From NCBI RefSeq assembly GCF_009689985.1, contig NZ_QBAW01000006.1, positions 31,002 through 95,001 of the forward strand: DNA of 64,000 bases, given 5' to 3'. Below, piece after piece: positions 9,592-18,513 of this stretch (position 1 is the stretch's first letter; the number at the start of each line of letters is the position of its first letter). This DNA comes from Helicobacter pylori. GTDB taxonomy: Bacteria; Campylobacterota; Campylobacteria; Campylobacterales; Helicobacteraceae. A program made the position numbers and the translations under genes. The notes beneath the pieces were generated by a model. The model had not been told where the DNA came from. It did no database searches and saw only the letters and a list, made by a program, of their open reading frames with translations.

Positions 9592-11028
9592 TCACTCCGC
9601 TATGGGGATAAAAATTTGAGGGTTATCATCGTTTAAAAACGCTAATTTTTCCACTTTAGTGGATAAAAACCACCAAAAGCGCGTGTGCGTGATACACTCT
9701 TCAAAAGGCATGAAATGCAAAATGGGGTTTCTTAAAGAATTGAGATACATGATAGGATTTCTAATATCGGTTTGAAAAATCTCAATCTTGCGGTTGAGCG
9801 TGTTGGCTAAATTTTCATAATGATTGACAATCTCGTTTTTATAGCGCTTGTTAGGGTCAAAATCATAGAGCAACAAGCCCAAATCCATTTGCATAGACAC
9901 GTCAAAAATCACTGAAGACATGTCTTCATTAATGCTTAAACTTTCATTCAAAACCACAATGCTTTGAGTGGTTTTAGACAAGCCAGAAGTGTTGGTTTTA
10001 TAAACCGGGGTGGCTGTTTTGTGCAAGGCTCTTCGGTGTTTTTTCAAGAAAAAAAGCTCTCTGCCTACCACAATCAAACCCATTTTTTTTTGGTGGTCTT
10101 CATGGAGTTTTTGGATAAAACTTTTCCCATAAAAATCAAAATTCACTTCAATGCTTTCGGTTTCTAGCGATAAAAATTTATGGTAAAACTTAGGGCTAGT
10201 GGGGTGTAAAACCTGAATGTAGAGCTTGTAGCTCTTTAAATGTTTGTGCAAAAACAAGGCTTGATACACATCGCGCATCATCGCTTTTCGGCTTTGTAAG
10301 CGCATATCAATGTATAAATAAATGCTCTTGCCAAAGGGGGCTGGAAACTGCCCCACATTGCTTTTGACTTGATGATACACCGCGTTTAAGATTTCCGGAT
10401 TGCCCGCCACTAAAAGAATGTCTCGTGGTTGGATAACCAAAGATTTAGTGGAGAGCAACAAAACATCGTTGCGATAAAGCCCTACAATCCTGTATTCTTT
10501 TTGCCTGATAGAGCCAATATGCCTGTAAGCAAAAATACTCCCAAAAGGCACATCAATCTCCATGATCTCGCCCTTGCCTAACCCAAACTCTCTAGGGGTG
10601 CTAGGGATATTAGGCAAACGAGAAATGAATTTATTGGCTAAAACTTCAAATTCATCAATCAAAATAAGCTTTTCATCTTTATTTTCTCCATTATTTTCTA
10701 AAGTTTTTTCACCATCTCTTTTCACGCTCAAAACCACGCGCATGCGTTTGAAATGGGTTTGAATGATTTTATGAATGATGCGCTGTTCTTTAAAATCTTG
10801 TATGATTAAAAACGCATCGCTCACCTCATCGTTTAACACTTGCAAAAGCCTGAAACTAGAAGTCGCATCAAAACAATGAAAAGCGAAAGTGCTCGGGTAA
10901 TTTTTAGGGATAAGGCTCTCCTCTTTGACAACCACTATATAAAAATTATGATTAGAATAATGCCTTAGCACCAAGTCTAAAAAATTTTTTGCTACAATGC
11001 CATCTAAAATAAGGGCGATTTTTTTCAA
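9592..11028 (-). CDS. TrkA/RCK-like nucleotide-binding protein without a channel domain
   Basis: About 478 residues with no membrane segment. The first ~110 residues (KKIALILDG...) look like a Rossmann-type RCK_N domain, though the classical GxGxxG is reduced to DGIVAKN. Residues ~150-220 ([16 protein letters not shown] to [12 protein letters not shown]) resemble a TrkA_C domain. The rest is a conserved extension of unknown fold. This matches a family of TrkA-like proteins common in Epsilonproteobacteria, possibly a regulator of a potassium channel or transporter; this is inference. The first gene after the promoter at 11058-11063. I prefer the TTG at 11028 because AGGAAG lies seven bases upstream; the TTG at 11034 would be too close. 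A nine-A coding tract (T at 10083-10091) could be slippage-prone. Confidence 0.75.
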   Translation of the reverse strand: MKKIALILDGIVAKNFLDLVLRHYSNHNFYIVVVKEESLIPKNYPSTFAFHCFDATSSFRLLQVLNDEVSDAFLIIQDFKEQRIIHKIIQTHFKRMRVVLSVKRDGEKTLENNGENKDEKLILIDEFEVLANKFISRLPNIPSTPREFGLGKGEIMEIDVPFGSIFAYRHIGSIRQKEYRIVGLYRNDVLLLSTKSLVIQPRDILLVAGNPEILNAVYHQVKSNVGQFPAPFGKSIYLYIDMRLQSRKAMMRDVYQALFLHKHLKSYKLYIQVLHPTSPKFYHKFLSLETESIEVNFDFYGKSFIQKLHEDHQKKMGLIVVGRELFFLKKHRRALHKTATPVYKTNTSGLSKTTQSIVVLNESLSINEDMSSVIFDVSMQMDLGLLLYDFDPNKRYKNEIVNHYENLANTLNRKIEIFQTDIRNPIMYLNSLRNPILHFMPFEECITHTRFWWFLSTKVEKLAFLNDDNPQIFIPIAE

Positions 11029-11057
11029 TTCCAAACTTCCTAAAAAATGATTACGCC

Positions 11058-11063
11058 ATTATA
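11058..11063 (-). promoter_or_regulatory. -10 element for the RCK-protein to imaA gene run
   Basis: A perfect TATAAT on the minus strand lies 24-29 bases upstream of the TTG start at 11034. The divergent genes are only about 50 bases apart, so the -35 region of this promoter overlaps the beginning of tgt. It is the only clear sigma70-type -10 I see ahead of the minus-strand run ending at 3095. Confidence 0.6.
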
Positions 11064-11084
11064 TCCAAGATTAAGGCTTAAACG

Positions 11085-12200
11085 ATGGATTTTCAACTCC
11101 AAGCTACTGATGATAACGCGCGAGCTGGTCTTTTAAATTTGGCCCATTCTCAAGTAGAGACACCCGTTTTTATGCCTGTAGGCACGCAAGGCTGCATCAA
11201 ATCTTTAGACGCTATGGATATGCAAGAAATTTTAGGCGCTAAACTCATTTTAGCCAACACCTATCACATGTATTTAAGACCGGGTGAGAAAGTGGTTGAA
11301 CAATTAGGGGGTTTGCATCGTTTCGCTCAATTTCATGGGAGTTTTTTAACCGATAGTGGAGGGTTTCAAGCCTTTAGTTTGAGCGATAATGTCAAATTGC
11401 AAGAAGACGGGATCGTTTTTAAATCCCATATTGATGGGAGCAAGCATCTATTCACGCCCACTAAAGTTTTAGACATTCAATATTCTTTGAATAGCGATAT
11501 TATGATGGTTTTAGACGATTTAGTAGGCTTGCCCGCTCCACTAAAGCGCCTTGAAGCATCCATTAAAAGAAGCGCTAAATGGGCGAATCTTAGCCTAGAA
11601 TACCACAAAGAAAAAAACCGCCCCAACAACAACCTTTTTGCCATTATCCAGGGCGGCACGCATTTGAAAATGCGTAGTCTTAGCGTGGGATTAACGCATG
11701 GGGGTTTTGATGGCTACGCTATAGGCGGTTTAGCGGTGGGGGAAAGCGTAGATGAAATGCTAGAAACGATCGCGCACACCGCCCCCTTACTCCCCAAAGA
11801 CAAGCCTCGCTACTTAATGGGCGTAGGCACGCCTGAAAATATCCTAGACGCTATCAGTTTAGGGGTGGACATGTTTGATTGCGTGATGCCCACCAGAAAC
11901 GCCAGAAACGCCACCCTTTTCACGCATTCTGGAAAAATTTCTATCAAAAACGCGCCCTATAAATTGGATGATACCCCTATTGAAGAAAATTGTGCTTGTT
12001 ATGCTTGCAAACGCTATTCTAAAGCCTATTTGCACCATCTCTTTAGGGCTAAAGAACTCACTTACGCTCGTTTAGCCAGCTTGCACAATTTGCATTTTTA
12101 TTTAAAGCTGGTGAAGAACGCCAGAAACGCTATTTTAGAAAAGCAGTTTTTGAGTTTTAAAAAAGAATTTTTAGAGAAATACCACTCTTGTTCGCATTGA
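11085..12200 (+). CDS. tgt: queuine tRNA-ribosyltransferase (tRNA-guanine transglycosylase)
   Basis: A 371-residue Tgt. It exchanges guanine-34 of GUN-anticodon tRNAs for preQ1, the queuosine precursor. The substrate-site motif [12 protein letters not shown] lies near residue 87, GGLAVGE near 215, the nucleophile region [16 protein letters not shown] near 261-276, and the zinc ligands CxCxxC...H ([11 protein letters not shown]...HHL) near 305-330. The length is normal. It is transcribed alone, divergent from the RCK gene, and is followed by hairpins and a G-rich repeat. Confidence 0.97.
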   Translation: MDFQLQATDDNARAGLLNLAHSQVETPVFMPVGTQGCIKSLDAMDMQEILGAKLILANTYHMYLRPGEKVVEQLGGLHRFAQFHGSFLTDSGGFQAFSLSDNVKLQEDGIVFKSHIDGSKHLFTPTKVLDIQYSLNSDIMMVLDDLVGLPAPLKRLEASIKRSAKWANLSLEYHKEKNRPNNNLFAIIQGGTHLKMRSLSVGLTHGGFDGYAIGGLAVGESVDEMLETIAHTAPLLPKDKPRYLMGVGTPENILDAISLGVDMFDCVMPTRNARNATLFTHSGKISIKNAPYKLDDTPIEENCACYACKRYSKAYLHHLFRAKELTYARLASLHNLHFYLKLVKNARNAILEKQFLSFKKEFLEKYHSCSH

Positions 12201-12238
12201 GTGGTAAAATGTAAAAATACTAAAAAGCATTTTTTACA
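12181..12238 (+). terminator. hairpins at the 3' end of tgt
   Basis: Two inverted repeats follow one another. ACCACTC (12181-12187) pairs perfectly with GAGTGGT (12199-12205) across the tgt stop codon. TGTAAAAA (12210-12217) then pairs with TTTTTACA (12231-12238), ending in a T run. Together they look like a stop-overlapping terminator region; strength is untested. Confidence 0.45.
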
Positions 12239-12250
12239 ATCAATGACAAA

Positions 12251-12420
12251 GAGCTTGCGTGAGCAAGCGATAACTTTTTAAAAAAGCGGTCTTGGGGGTT
12301 AGGGGGTTTCTTAAGGGGGTTAAGGGGGTATTATCGCAAAATACCCACTATCCCCTTAAGGAAGTGAGTTTTTGCTATAAAAATTAAATTTAAAAACCCT
12401 ATTTTTTGAAAAAATGTAAG
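12251..12420 (+). repeat. dispersed G-rich 3'-UTR element, copy A
   Basis: The element starts with a perfect hairpin GCTTGC-GTGA-GCAAGC (12253-12268). Four G5 tracts follow at 12294-12298, 12302-12306, 12315-12319 and 12324-12328. A second hairpin, GGGTATT (12326-12332) with AATACCC (12340-12346), shares the last G tract. An AT-rich tail ends near 12415. The same order of blocks recurs in reverse at 56395-56540, and the right half recurs at 48039-48087. This copy lies between the convergent ends of tgt and lpxL, in sense orientation behind tgt. I do not recognise it as a named element. Confidence 0.7.
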
Positions 12421-12457
12421 GTAAGTTTTTGAGTATCCATTCAAGGATAACAAAACC

Positions 12458-13444
12458 CTATCTTTGATAAATCTCAGGGTGGGTGCTTTTAAAACGCCTG
12501 TGGAACCAAAAATAACTTTCCGGGTGGTTTCTAATCACCTCTTCGCACAAACTCGCTTGGGCTTGCGTGCATTCTAAAATATCGTTTTCAGCGTTATCGG
12601 TGATTTGAGAGCGGATACTTTTATAATAAGTCGCTGTATAATGCGAATAATCGTCATTAAAATCAATGAATACCGGCTGGATGTCTATATTGTAGCGGCG
12701 CGATAAAATAGAAGCGATCGTGGTGTGCGTAGCGTCTTTATTAAAGAATTTCACCACCACCCCATCTTTAGGCGCAACATTTTGATCCACTAAAATCCCC
12801 ACAAGGCCATTGCCTTGATTATACATTTTAATGAGTTCTTTCATCGCTCCCACTTTATTGACAAAACGCACCCCAAACGCCTCTCGCCTGCTCATGATCA
12901 TGTGATTGATAGGGGCAAATTTAGTCAAACGCCCCAAACACCCCCTACCATAATCCTCATAATATTGCGCCAAAGTCGTGCCTACCGCTTCCCAATAGCC
13001 AAAATGCATGCATAAAGTGATCGCTTGGCCTTCCTTGTTTAAGGACTTCCACACATTCTCTTCATTGATGAGCGTGAAACGAGCGTCGTATTCATCTTTA
13101 GGGATAAAGATCACTCTAATGGTTTCTAAAATGATGAAAGCAAAATTTTCATAACCCTTTTTAATGATCCTTTTTTTCTCTTCTTCGCTTTTAGAATCCC
13201 CAAACACAAAATCCAAATTGGCTTTAGCGTCAAAATAACGGTGCCTATCAAAGGTTCTCATCAGCCACGCCACAGCTTTAATGCACCTTAAAAACCACGA
13301 ATGGGGCATTTTAGCCAACATAAACCCCAGAATATTCACTAAAGATTCCACAATAAAAATACTCAAAATACGCAGTTCTGTTTTAAAACCCTTGTCGTCT
13401 TTGTTTAATATTTTTTCGTGTATGAGTCGTTCTTTGTAAGTCAT
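12458..13444 (-). CDS. lpxL: lipid A late acyltransferase, LpxL/HtrB family
   Basis: A 328-residue acyltransferase that should add a secondary acyl chain to Kdo-lipid A on the inner face of the inner membrane. The HxxxxE catalytic motif is visible in LCMHFGYWEAVG, and the acyltransferase blocks VGILVDQNVAPKDGVVVKFF and the C-terminal SYFWFHRRFK are typical. A hydrophobic anchor lies near residues 25-45. The start is the ATG at 13444, with AAAGGA six bases upstream and an ATGA overlap with the waaC stop; the longer frame to 13474 is not needed. It sits with waaC and, further along, lpxJ, all envelope lipid genes. Confidence 0.9.
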   Translation of the reverse strand: MTYKERLIHEKILNKDDKGFKTELRILSIFIVESLVNILGFMLAKMPHSWFLRCIKAVAWLMRTFDRHRYFDAKANLDFVFGDSKSEEEKKRIIKKGYENFAFIILETIRVIFIPKDEYDARFTLINEENVWKSLNKEGQAITLCMHFGYWEAVGTTLAQYYEDYGRGCLGRLTKFAPINHMIMSRREAFGVRFVNKVGAMKELIKMYNQGNGLVGILVDQNVAPKDGVVVKFFNKDATHTTIASILSRRYNIDIQPVFIDFNDDYSHYTATYYKSIRSQITDNAENDILECTQAQASLCEEVIRNHPESYFWFHRRFKSTHPEIYQR

Positions 13445-14451
13445 TCTTTTTCCTTTAAAAGGTTTAAAACGCATTCTTTAATTTTTTTAGGATCTATGTT
13501 TTGGATAGAAAAATCCTTTTTATGATAGCTAGCGTTTGAATTACCGGTGAGCGAAACATTGATCGGGCTTTCTAATTTAAAACGCTCCATGGGCGTGTTG
13601 CCATAAAGGGTGATGCTGGGTTTTTGCAACGCCCATGCTAAATGCGTGATACCCGTATCGCCCCCAATGATCAAATCCATTTTAAAGAGCAACGCCTTAA
13701 TCTCGTTTAAAGTGAGTTTAGGGAGCAATAACACATCGCGCTGGTTTTTTAAAGCGCCATAAAGCGCATTAGCCTTATCTTCATCAGCATGCCATAGCAA
13801 GCAAATTTGAAAATTTTCTAACGCTAACGCCAGCTCTTTAAAACGCTCTATGGGGTAAGTTTTATTGATTTTAGAAGTTTCTAAAACAAAAAGGATTTTT
13901 GGCTTATTTTTATTCAAATTTAACGCATCAATTTTTGGAGAATCTTGGTAAGAAAACACTTTAGATCTAGAGCTTAAGCCCTCTGAAATTTCTTTTTTGG
14001 GCAAGTTTAGGGCATGAGAAAGGAGTGTGAAATTGCGCTTTAAAATAGGCTCATTATAAGCGATAGAAACTTTTTGCAAGTAAAAAAACGCGCTCAAACC
14101 CTCCCTAGCCGAAGCGTAATCAAAGCCGACTTTTTTAGGGGCTTTTAACATTTGAGTGATGAGAGCGGATTTGATTAGGCCTTGCATGTCAATGACTATA
14201 TCGTATTCATAAGCCCTTAAAGATTTAAAAAGTTTGAAAATCTTCAAAGGGTTAAAGGTCGTAAGCGTGCTTTTTAAAGCGATGGGGTGTAATTTATCAA
14301 TATAAGGGGAATGCTCTAAAATCGCACTGAATCTTTCATCCACAAACCATTCTATTTGAGCGTTAGTAAAACGCTCTTTAATCAGCGCTAAAAACACCGC
14401 GCTCACGATAATATCCCCAAGCGCTGAAAGCCTGACAATCGCTATCTTCAA
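13441..14451 (-). CDS. waaC: LPS heptosyltransferase I
   Basis: A 336-residue GT9-family glycosyltransferase that transfers the first heptose to Kdo-lipid A. The N-terminus MKIAIVRLSALGDIIVS is the characteristic GT9 start, and the donor-site region IGGDTGITHLAWALQKPSITLYG lies near residues 260-282. The length is normal. A TTG start at 14451 overlaps the Ppx/GppA stop (TTGA), and its own stop overlaps the lpxL start, so the three are probably translated together. Confidence 0.93.
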   Translation of the reverse strand: MKIAIVRLSALGDIIVSAVFLALIKERFTNAQIEWFVDERFSAILEHSPYIDKLHPIALKSTLTTFNPLKIFKLFKSLRAYEYDIVIDMQGLIKSALITQMLKAPKKVGFDYASAREGLSAFFYLQKVSIAYNEPILKRNFTLLSHALNLPKKEISEGLSSRSKVFSYQDSPKIDALNLNKNKPKILFVLETSKINKTYPIERFKELALALENFQICLLWHADEDKANALYGALKNQRDVLLLPKLTLNEIKALLFKMDLIIGGDTGITHLAWALQKPSITLYGNTPMERFKLESPINVSLTGNSNASYHKKDFSIQNIDPKKIKECVLNLLKEKE

Positions 14452-15902
14452 GCAAACTCTATCATCAAAGGAATGGGCTTAACGAGTTTAGGGAGCATCT
14501 CTTTAGCCAAGTAAAGCGTGTCATTAGAATGGATCACAAGCTTGTTTTTTTCTAGCGTGTATTTTAGATGGTGGTTGTCTGTCAGGCACAGATTTTCGGC
14601 TAAAGAAAGGATGAAACTCAGCCATTGTAAGGTTAAAAGGCTTGGCATCATCGCGCTCATGTGGGCGATAGCGTTATCTTTAGGGATTTTTTTATGGCTG
14701 AATTGCGCCAATAAGCAAATGATCGCTCTATCCTGGTGGCTAAAGCCATAACTCAAAGCGTTTAAAATAAAATACGCGCTGTGCTTGTGGGCTAAATAGA
14801 CGCTTAAAATCTTACCCATGCTCGCTAATTCCCCCGCAATCTTTAAATGGAAAAGGTATTTTTCATCTATTTTATGCAAAGGCGATAAGGCTTCAAACAA
14901 TTTCACGCATTCTTTTTTGACCTTTTGGCTGTGCTTTTCATGGGGTAAAAAGCGATCTTTTAAAGAGATTAGAGAGGGGTTGATATTGGGGGGGAATTTG
15001 TGGTAATGGTGGCGCAATAAATCGCTTAAAAACACGCCTTCTCTCACCCCTACGCCGCTGGTGATCATCAAAGAAGTTTTTAAATGCTCCAAAACGACTA
15101 GTAAAATCAACGCCCCGCTCCTGATACTATCCAAACGCTCTTCATTCACCCCTAAAAGCCGTAATTGATCTTCTTTGAGCGTAACAATCTTTTCAATGAA
15201 CGCTAAATTTTTATGCACATCTATTTCATAACCATGCAAAGAATCAATAGGGTAATCAAAGCGTTTCATCAATACCTTACTCAACGCCCTGATCGTCCCT
15301 CCCACCCCAAAGGCGTTTTTATGCTTAAAGGGCAGTTTAGAAACCTCTTTTTGGATAAAGGCTTTAGCGGTTTTGACATCTAAGTCTTTGTCTAAAAACA
15401 TTTCTTTAATGCGAATCGTGCCAACATCAAGCGAGATGAGATCCTTAATCTTGCCCTTTTCAATCAACGCGCACTCCGTGCTACCCCCTCCAATATCTAT
15501 CGTGATCCCTGAATTTTTATGCAACAAATTCGCGCACGCAATCCCGCCATAGAGCGCTTCTTTTTGCCCGTCAATGATTTTGATTTGCAAACCGCAAGCC
15601 TTTTTCACCCTCGCTACAAACTCCAGCCGATTAGGGGCATCGCGCACCGCTGAGGTCGCTACGCATAAGATTTTTTTGCTTTTGTATTTAAGGGCGATTT
15701 CCTTAAATTCGCTCAAGGCTTTAATGGCTCTTTGCATGGGAATTTCTTGTAAAACCCCATTAAACGCATAACAGCCCTCTGAAATCCTAACCCTAGATTT
15801 GGTCTCAAAAAGCAAGTAAAACCCAAACTGGCTCGTCTTTTTAAAGATAGCCAAACGCACCGAATTAGATCCTATATCAATCACGGTTGTGATTTTAGCC
15901 AT
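14448..15902 (-). CDS. Ppx/GppA family exopolyphosphatase / pppGpp phosphohydrolase
   Basis: A 484-residue protein of the actin-like phosphatase fold. Phosphate-binding blocks are visible: TTVIDIGSNSVRLAIF at the N-terminus, VATSAVRDAPNR near 100, GITIDIGGGSTECALI near 132, and AFGVGGTIRALS near 198. A helical HD-like C-terminal domain begins near residue 300 and makes it longer than the minimal two-domain enzymes. It hydrolyses inorganic polyphosphate and/or the terminal phosphate of pppGpp; sequence alone does not say which dominates. It is nine bases downstream of the ferredoxin gene. Confidence 0.88.
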   Translation of the reverse strand: MAKITTVIDIGSNSVRLAIFKKTSQFGFYLLFETKSRVRISEGCYAFNGVLQEIPMQRAIKALSEFKEIALKYKSKKILCVATSAVRDAPNRLEFVARVKKACGLQIKIIDGQKEALYGGIACANLLHKNSGITIDIGGGSTECALIEKGKIKDLISLDVGTIRIKEMFLDKDLDVKTAKAFIQKEVSKLPFKHKNAFGVGGTIRALSKVLMKRFDYPIDSLHGYEIDVHKNLAFIEKIVTLKEDQLRLLGVNEERLDSIRSGALILLVVLEHLKTSLMITSGVGVREGVFLSDLLRHHYHKFPPNINPSLISLKDRFLPHEKHSQKVKKECVKLFEALSPLHKIDEKYLFHLKIAGELASMGKILSVYLAHKHSAYFILNALSYGFSHQDRAIICLLAQFSHKKIPKDNAIAHMSAMMPSLLTLQWLSFILSLAENLCLTDNHHLKYTLEKNKLVIHSNDTLYLAKEMLPKLVKPIPLMIEFA

Positions 15903-15911
15903 TGCTAGCCT

Positions 15912-16166
15912 TTAATCTTGCTCTTTTAAGCTTTCGTATTTGTATTTCAATTCCTCTTTGCTCTCTGCATTGTTAGGATCCGGTAAAATCGCATCTACAG
16001 GGCATACGCTCACGCAACGAGGCTCATCATCATCATACCCGTAACACTCTGTGCATCTGTCTGGATCAATATTATAAATGGGATCGCCCTCTTCAATCGC
16101 CTCACTAGGGCATTCTTCTCTGCAAGCATCGCACGCAATGCATTCATCATTCACCAATAATGACAT
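15912..16166 (-). CDS. 2[4Fe-4S] ferredoxin, Alvin type
   Basis: An 84-residue bacterial ferredoxin. The first cluster set is Cys9, Cys12, Cys15 and Cys19; the second is Cys38, Cys41, Cys51 and Cys55, with an eight-residue insertion between the second and third cysteines. That insertion and the C-terminal helix (AESKEELKYKYE) define the Alvin-type group. In H. pylori such a ferredoxin is thought to carry electrons to and from pyruvate and 2-oxoglutarate oxidoreductases. The ATG at 16166 has AAAAGGAG upstream, a strong ribosome site suited to an abundant protein. Confidence 0.92.
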   Translation of the reverse strand: MSLLVNDECIACDACREECPSEAIEEGDPIYNIDPDRCTECYGYDDDEPRCVSVCPVDAILPDPNNAESKEELKYKYESLKEQD

Positions 16167-16221
16167 GACTAACTCCTTTTAAAAGTTTGAATACGATTTT
16201 TACTCTAAATTAGCTTAAAAT

Positions 16222-16779
16222 TCAATCTAAAAAAACTATTTTTTTTTGATTTTGAGAATGGGGGACTTTTTCTAGCACGCCTAAAACCCCTAAATCTTTT
16301 AAATGGGTGTAGTCTTTTTTGTGGGTTTCTACAAACACGCTTAAGCCCAAACGCCAAGCGAATCCTACCATGCCCTTTAAATCTTCTTTCAAAAGCTCTT
16401 CATCTAAAATGACCCCATCAGAGCCTTGAACAAGCGATTCTAAAAGCTGGTAATGGCTGATGAAAAGATCCTGATGGACAATCAAAGAGCTCGCATGGCG
16501 GCGCAATAACCCTAAAACTTCTAAATCAAACACGCTTGGTGCGCCTATTTCGTATAATCCTTTGAAATTGACAATGACGCATTCTGTGCGGGTGTTTTCT
16601 TCCAAAAGCTTTCCTAAAACCTCATCAGGGGTTACAAAAACACAATCTTTAATTTGAGAAATGACTCTAGGCAAGTAAGGGTTATACGACAGGCTTTTAC
16701 CTAACATTTCATAAGAAAGCATGCCCTCTTTTAAGGCTAAGCTTTTTTGTAAATTTTCTAAAATCCCTATTTCTTGCAT
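16222..16779 (-). CDS. TrpC-like (indole-3-glycerol-phosphate synthase fold) protein with altered catalytic site
   Basis: A 185-residue protein. Residues 79-165 line up with the core of TrpC: GAPSVFDLEVLG (78-90) with the GA..SVLT strand, LIVHQDLFISHYQLLES (99-115) with vLRKDFIIDpYQiyeA, GSDGVILDEELL with GADaiLLi, and GLSVFVETH (145-153) with G...LVEvH. The catalytic lysine of TrpC aligns with Gln103, while Glu151 is kept. The chain lacks the C-terminal barrel strands (the GINNR part). It is therefore unlikely to make indole-glycerol phosphate and its role is unknown. It overlaps the TPR gene end by 13 bases. A nine-A coding tract lies next to its stop. Confidence 0.65.
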   Translation of the reverse strand: MQEIGILENLQKSLALKEGMLSYEMLGKSLSYNPYLPRVISQIKDCVFVTPDEVLGKLLEENTRTECVIVNFKGLYEIGAPSVFDLEVLGLLRRHASSLIVHQDLFISHYQLLESLVQGSDGVILDEELLKEDLKGMVGFAWRLGLSVFVETHKKDYTHLKDLGVLGVLEKVPHSQNQKKIVFLD

Positions 16780-18062
16780 TCTTGAATGATCTTATTGTGC
16801 TCTTTTAATTCGGGTTCGGCTTGGATAGACTCTTTAGCGATGCTAGAAAAGATTTTTTTAGCCTCCAAACAATTCCCCAATTTGTAATAACCCCATGCTA
16901 AAGAATCCAAATAAAGCACTGATCCAGAATCCAACGCTAAGGCTTTCCTCACAAAATCCATGCCCCTTTTAATATCCATGTCATAATCTATTAAGGAATA
17001 CCCTAAAAAATTATAAAAGAAAGCGTCTTGTGCGTCTTCTTTATCTTTAGTTTTAGCAAGCCAAGCTTGGCGCTCTTTGGTGGCTTGCTCTAATTTTTGA
17101 ATGATAGGCAGCATCTCTTCTTTGGTGAGTTTTTTATTTTTCGCGCTCAAGCTTTCATAATGATAAATCGCCTCTAATCCTAAGAATTTAGGGTCTTTTT
17201 TTTCTTGATAGATCAAAGAAGCTTGTTTGGAAGCTTGAGCGAATTTTTTTTGCGCGGTGTATAAATCCAACAACAAACGCCTGTCAAAAGGGAATAATTC
17301 TGCGATTTTCTGGGCCTTATCAAACTCTTTTAACAAGATTAATACCCCTATGTAAAATTGGGCGTTTTGAACAATAGGGTTTTTTTCATACAAACGAGCG
17401 AAAGTCGTTTTAGCCAAATCAAGCTCGTTAAATTGCGTGAAAGTGTTGAGCGCTTTTTGGCACAATTGCTCTGAGCAACCATACCTGTCTATATGAGATT
17501 GCAACAAATCCAAGCCCTCTTTTTTACGATTTTGCAAAAAATAGATTGTAATGAGTTTTTCTAGGCTGTCTTCATCATGCACTTGGTTATAAAACTTATT
17601 CAATAGCGGGAAAGCCTTATCCAAACGCTTTTGAGTCAAATACAAAGTCCCTAACACATTGTCTGTGGCTATGGTCTTTTCTTCTTTACGGATTTTGTGC
17701 AGCAGTTCAATCGCCTTATCAATCTGCCCCATTTGCGCATAGCCATCCACTAAAATCTTATTGATAGAAACATCATTACGATTATTGGTGATTTTTTGAT
17801 AGAGCATGGCTAAATGCATAGCGGTTTTAATATCCCCTAAACTCGCCGCTGAAATGGCCGCTTCTTTAGCATACACCACCTTATTGGTTTGCTTATAGAG
17901 ATTCATATAGCCTTTTTGAGCGCTAGCAAAATCCCCTCTGTGGAAAGCGTCTGAACTCAATAGGATTTGATGATCTTCTGAAAGGGTTTCAGCGTTAAGA
18001 CAAGAAAATAGGCTAAAAAGCAATAAACTTGCTAAAAATCTTTTCTTTATTTGAATATCCAT
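16767..18062 (-). CDS. exported TPR-repeat protein
   Basis: A 431-residue protein with a signal sequence (KKRFLASLLLFSLFSCLNAE) and then TPR-like helical repeats through most of the chain, for example AAISAASLGDIKTAMHLAMLY, ILVDGYAQMGQIDKAIELL and VLGTLYLTQKRLDKAFPLL. The final repeat, SVLYLDSLAWGYYKLGNCLEAKKIF, is a good TPR. Cys22 in LFSC could be lipidated, but the lipobox is poor, so a secreted periplasmic protein is as likely. Such proteins scaffold envelope complexes. It lies directly downstream of the YkgJ-like and PilO/N/M-like genes, which makes an assembly role thinkable; this is inference only. Confidence 0.75.
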   Translation of the reverse strand: MDIQIKKRFLASLLLFSLFSCLNAETLSEDHQILLSSDAFHRGDFASAQKGYMNLYKQTNKVVYAKEAAISAASLGDIKTAMHLAMLYQKITNNRNDVSINKILVDGYAQMGQIDKAIELLHKIRKEEKTIATDNVLGTLYLTQKRLDKAFPLLNKFYNQVHDEDSLEKLITIYFLQNRKKEGLDLLQSHIDRYGCSEQLCQKALNTFTQFNELDLAKTTFARLYEKNPIVQNAQFYIGVLILLKEFDKAQKIAELFPFDRRLLLDLYTAQKKFAQASKQASLIYQEKKDPKFLGLEAIYHYESLSAKNKKLTKEEMLPIIQKLEQATKERQAWLAKTKDKEDAQDAFFYNFLGYSLIDYDMDIKRGMDFVRKALALDSGSVLYLDSLAWGYYKLGNCLEAKKIFSSIAKESIQAEPELKEHNKIIQECKK

Positions 18063-18098
18063 TATTTTATTTCCTTTTTTGTATCACTGAAGTGAATT

Positions 18099-18497
18099 TT
18101 AGTGCACTTTAGTTTCTTTGGTTTTTTGTGTAATGCCCGGACAGCTTTGACAAAAAGCTTCTTTTTGCTCTTTAGAGAAAGTTTTCACGCCCTCCCAAAA
18201 AGGAAAAGTTTGGCATTGTTTAGGGCGCACGCTATAAATCTGGCATTTTTTGGTTTCTAAATCCAAAAACACGCACGCCAAACCCAACTCTTTAGCGTCT
18301 TTTTCTAATAAAGAGAACTTATACCCTACCTTTTTAACATATTTTTGACTAAATTCTTCTAATTCTAATTTTAAAAAAGCGCTAATTTTTTGCATTTCTT
18401 GGATATTTAAAAAAATATACCCGCTTTCCCCCACGCAACACTTTGCCCCACAACCCTCGCATGCCTTATGATTAAAACTAAAATCAAAATCTTGCAT
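18099..18497 (-). CDS. YkgJ-family cysteine-cluster protein (putative metal binding)
   Basis: About 132 residues with the UPF0153/YkgJ pattern: ACEGCGAKCC near residue 13, a further cysteine in LACVFLDLETKKCQIY, and RPKQCQTFPFW followed by CQSCPG. These conserved cysteines are thought to bind zinc or iron-sulfur; the family's role is not established. I start at the ATG at 18497, which follows TTAGGGG; the frame also extends to a TTG at 18527 that would overlap the preceding gene by 14 bases. It sits between the PilO-like and TPR genes. Confidence 0.75.
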   Translation of the reverse strand: MQDFDFSFNHKACEGCGAKCCVGESGYIFLNIQEMQKISAFLKLELEEFSQKYVKKVGYKFSLLEKDAKELGLACVFLDLETKKCQIYSVRPKQCQTFPFWEGVKTFSKEQKEAFCQSCPGITQKTKETKVH

Positions 18498-18513
18498 TAA
18501 ACTACCCCTAATC

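Noticed and set aside
12294..12328. G-runs as slippage-type phase-variation tracts
   Set aside because: Each run is only five bases and lies outside coding sequence; the four-run arrangement fits a quadruplex better.
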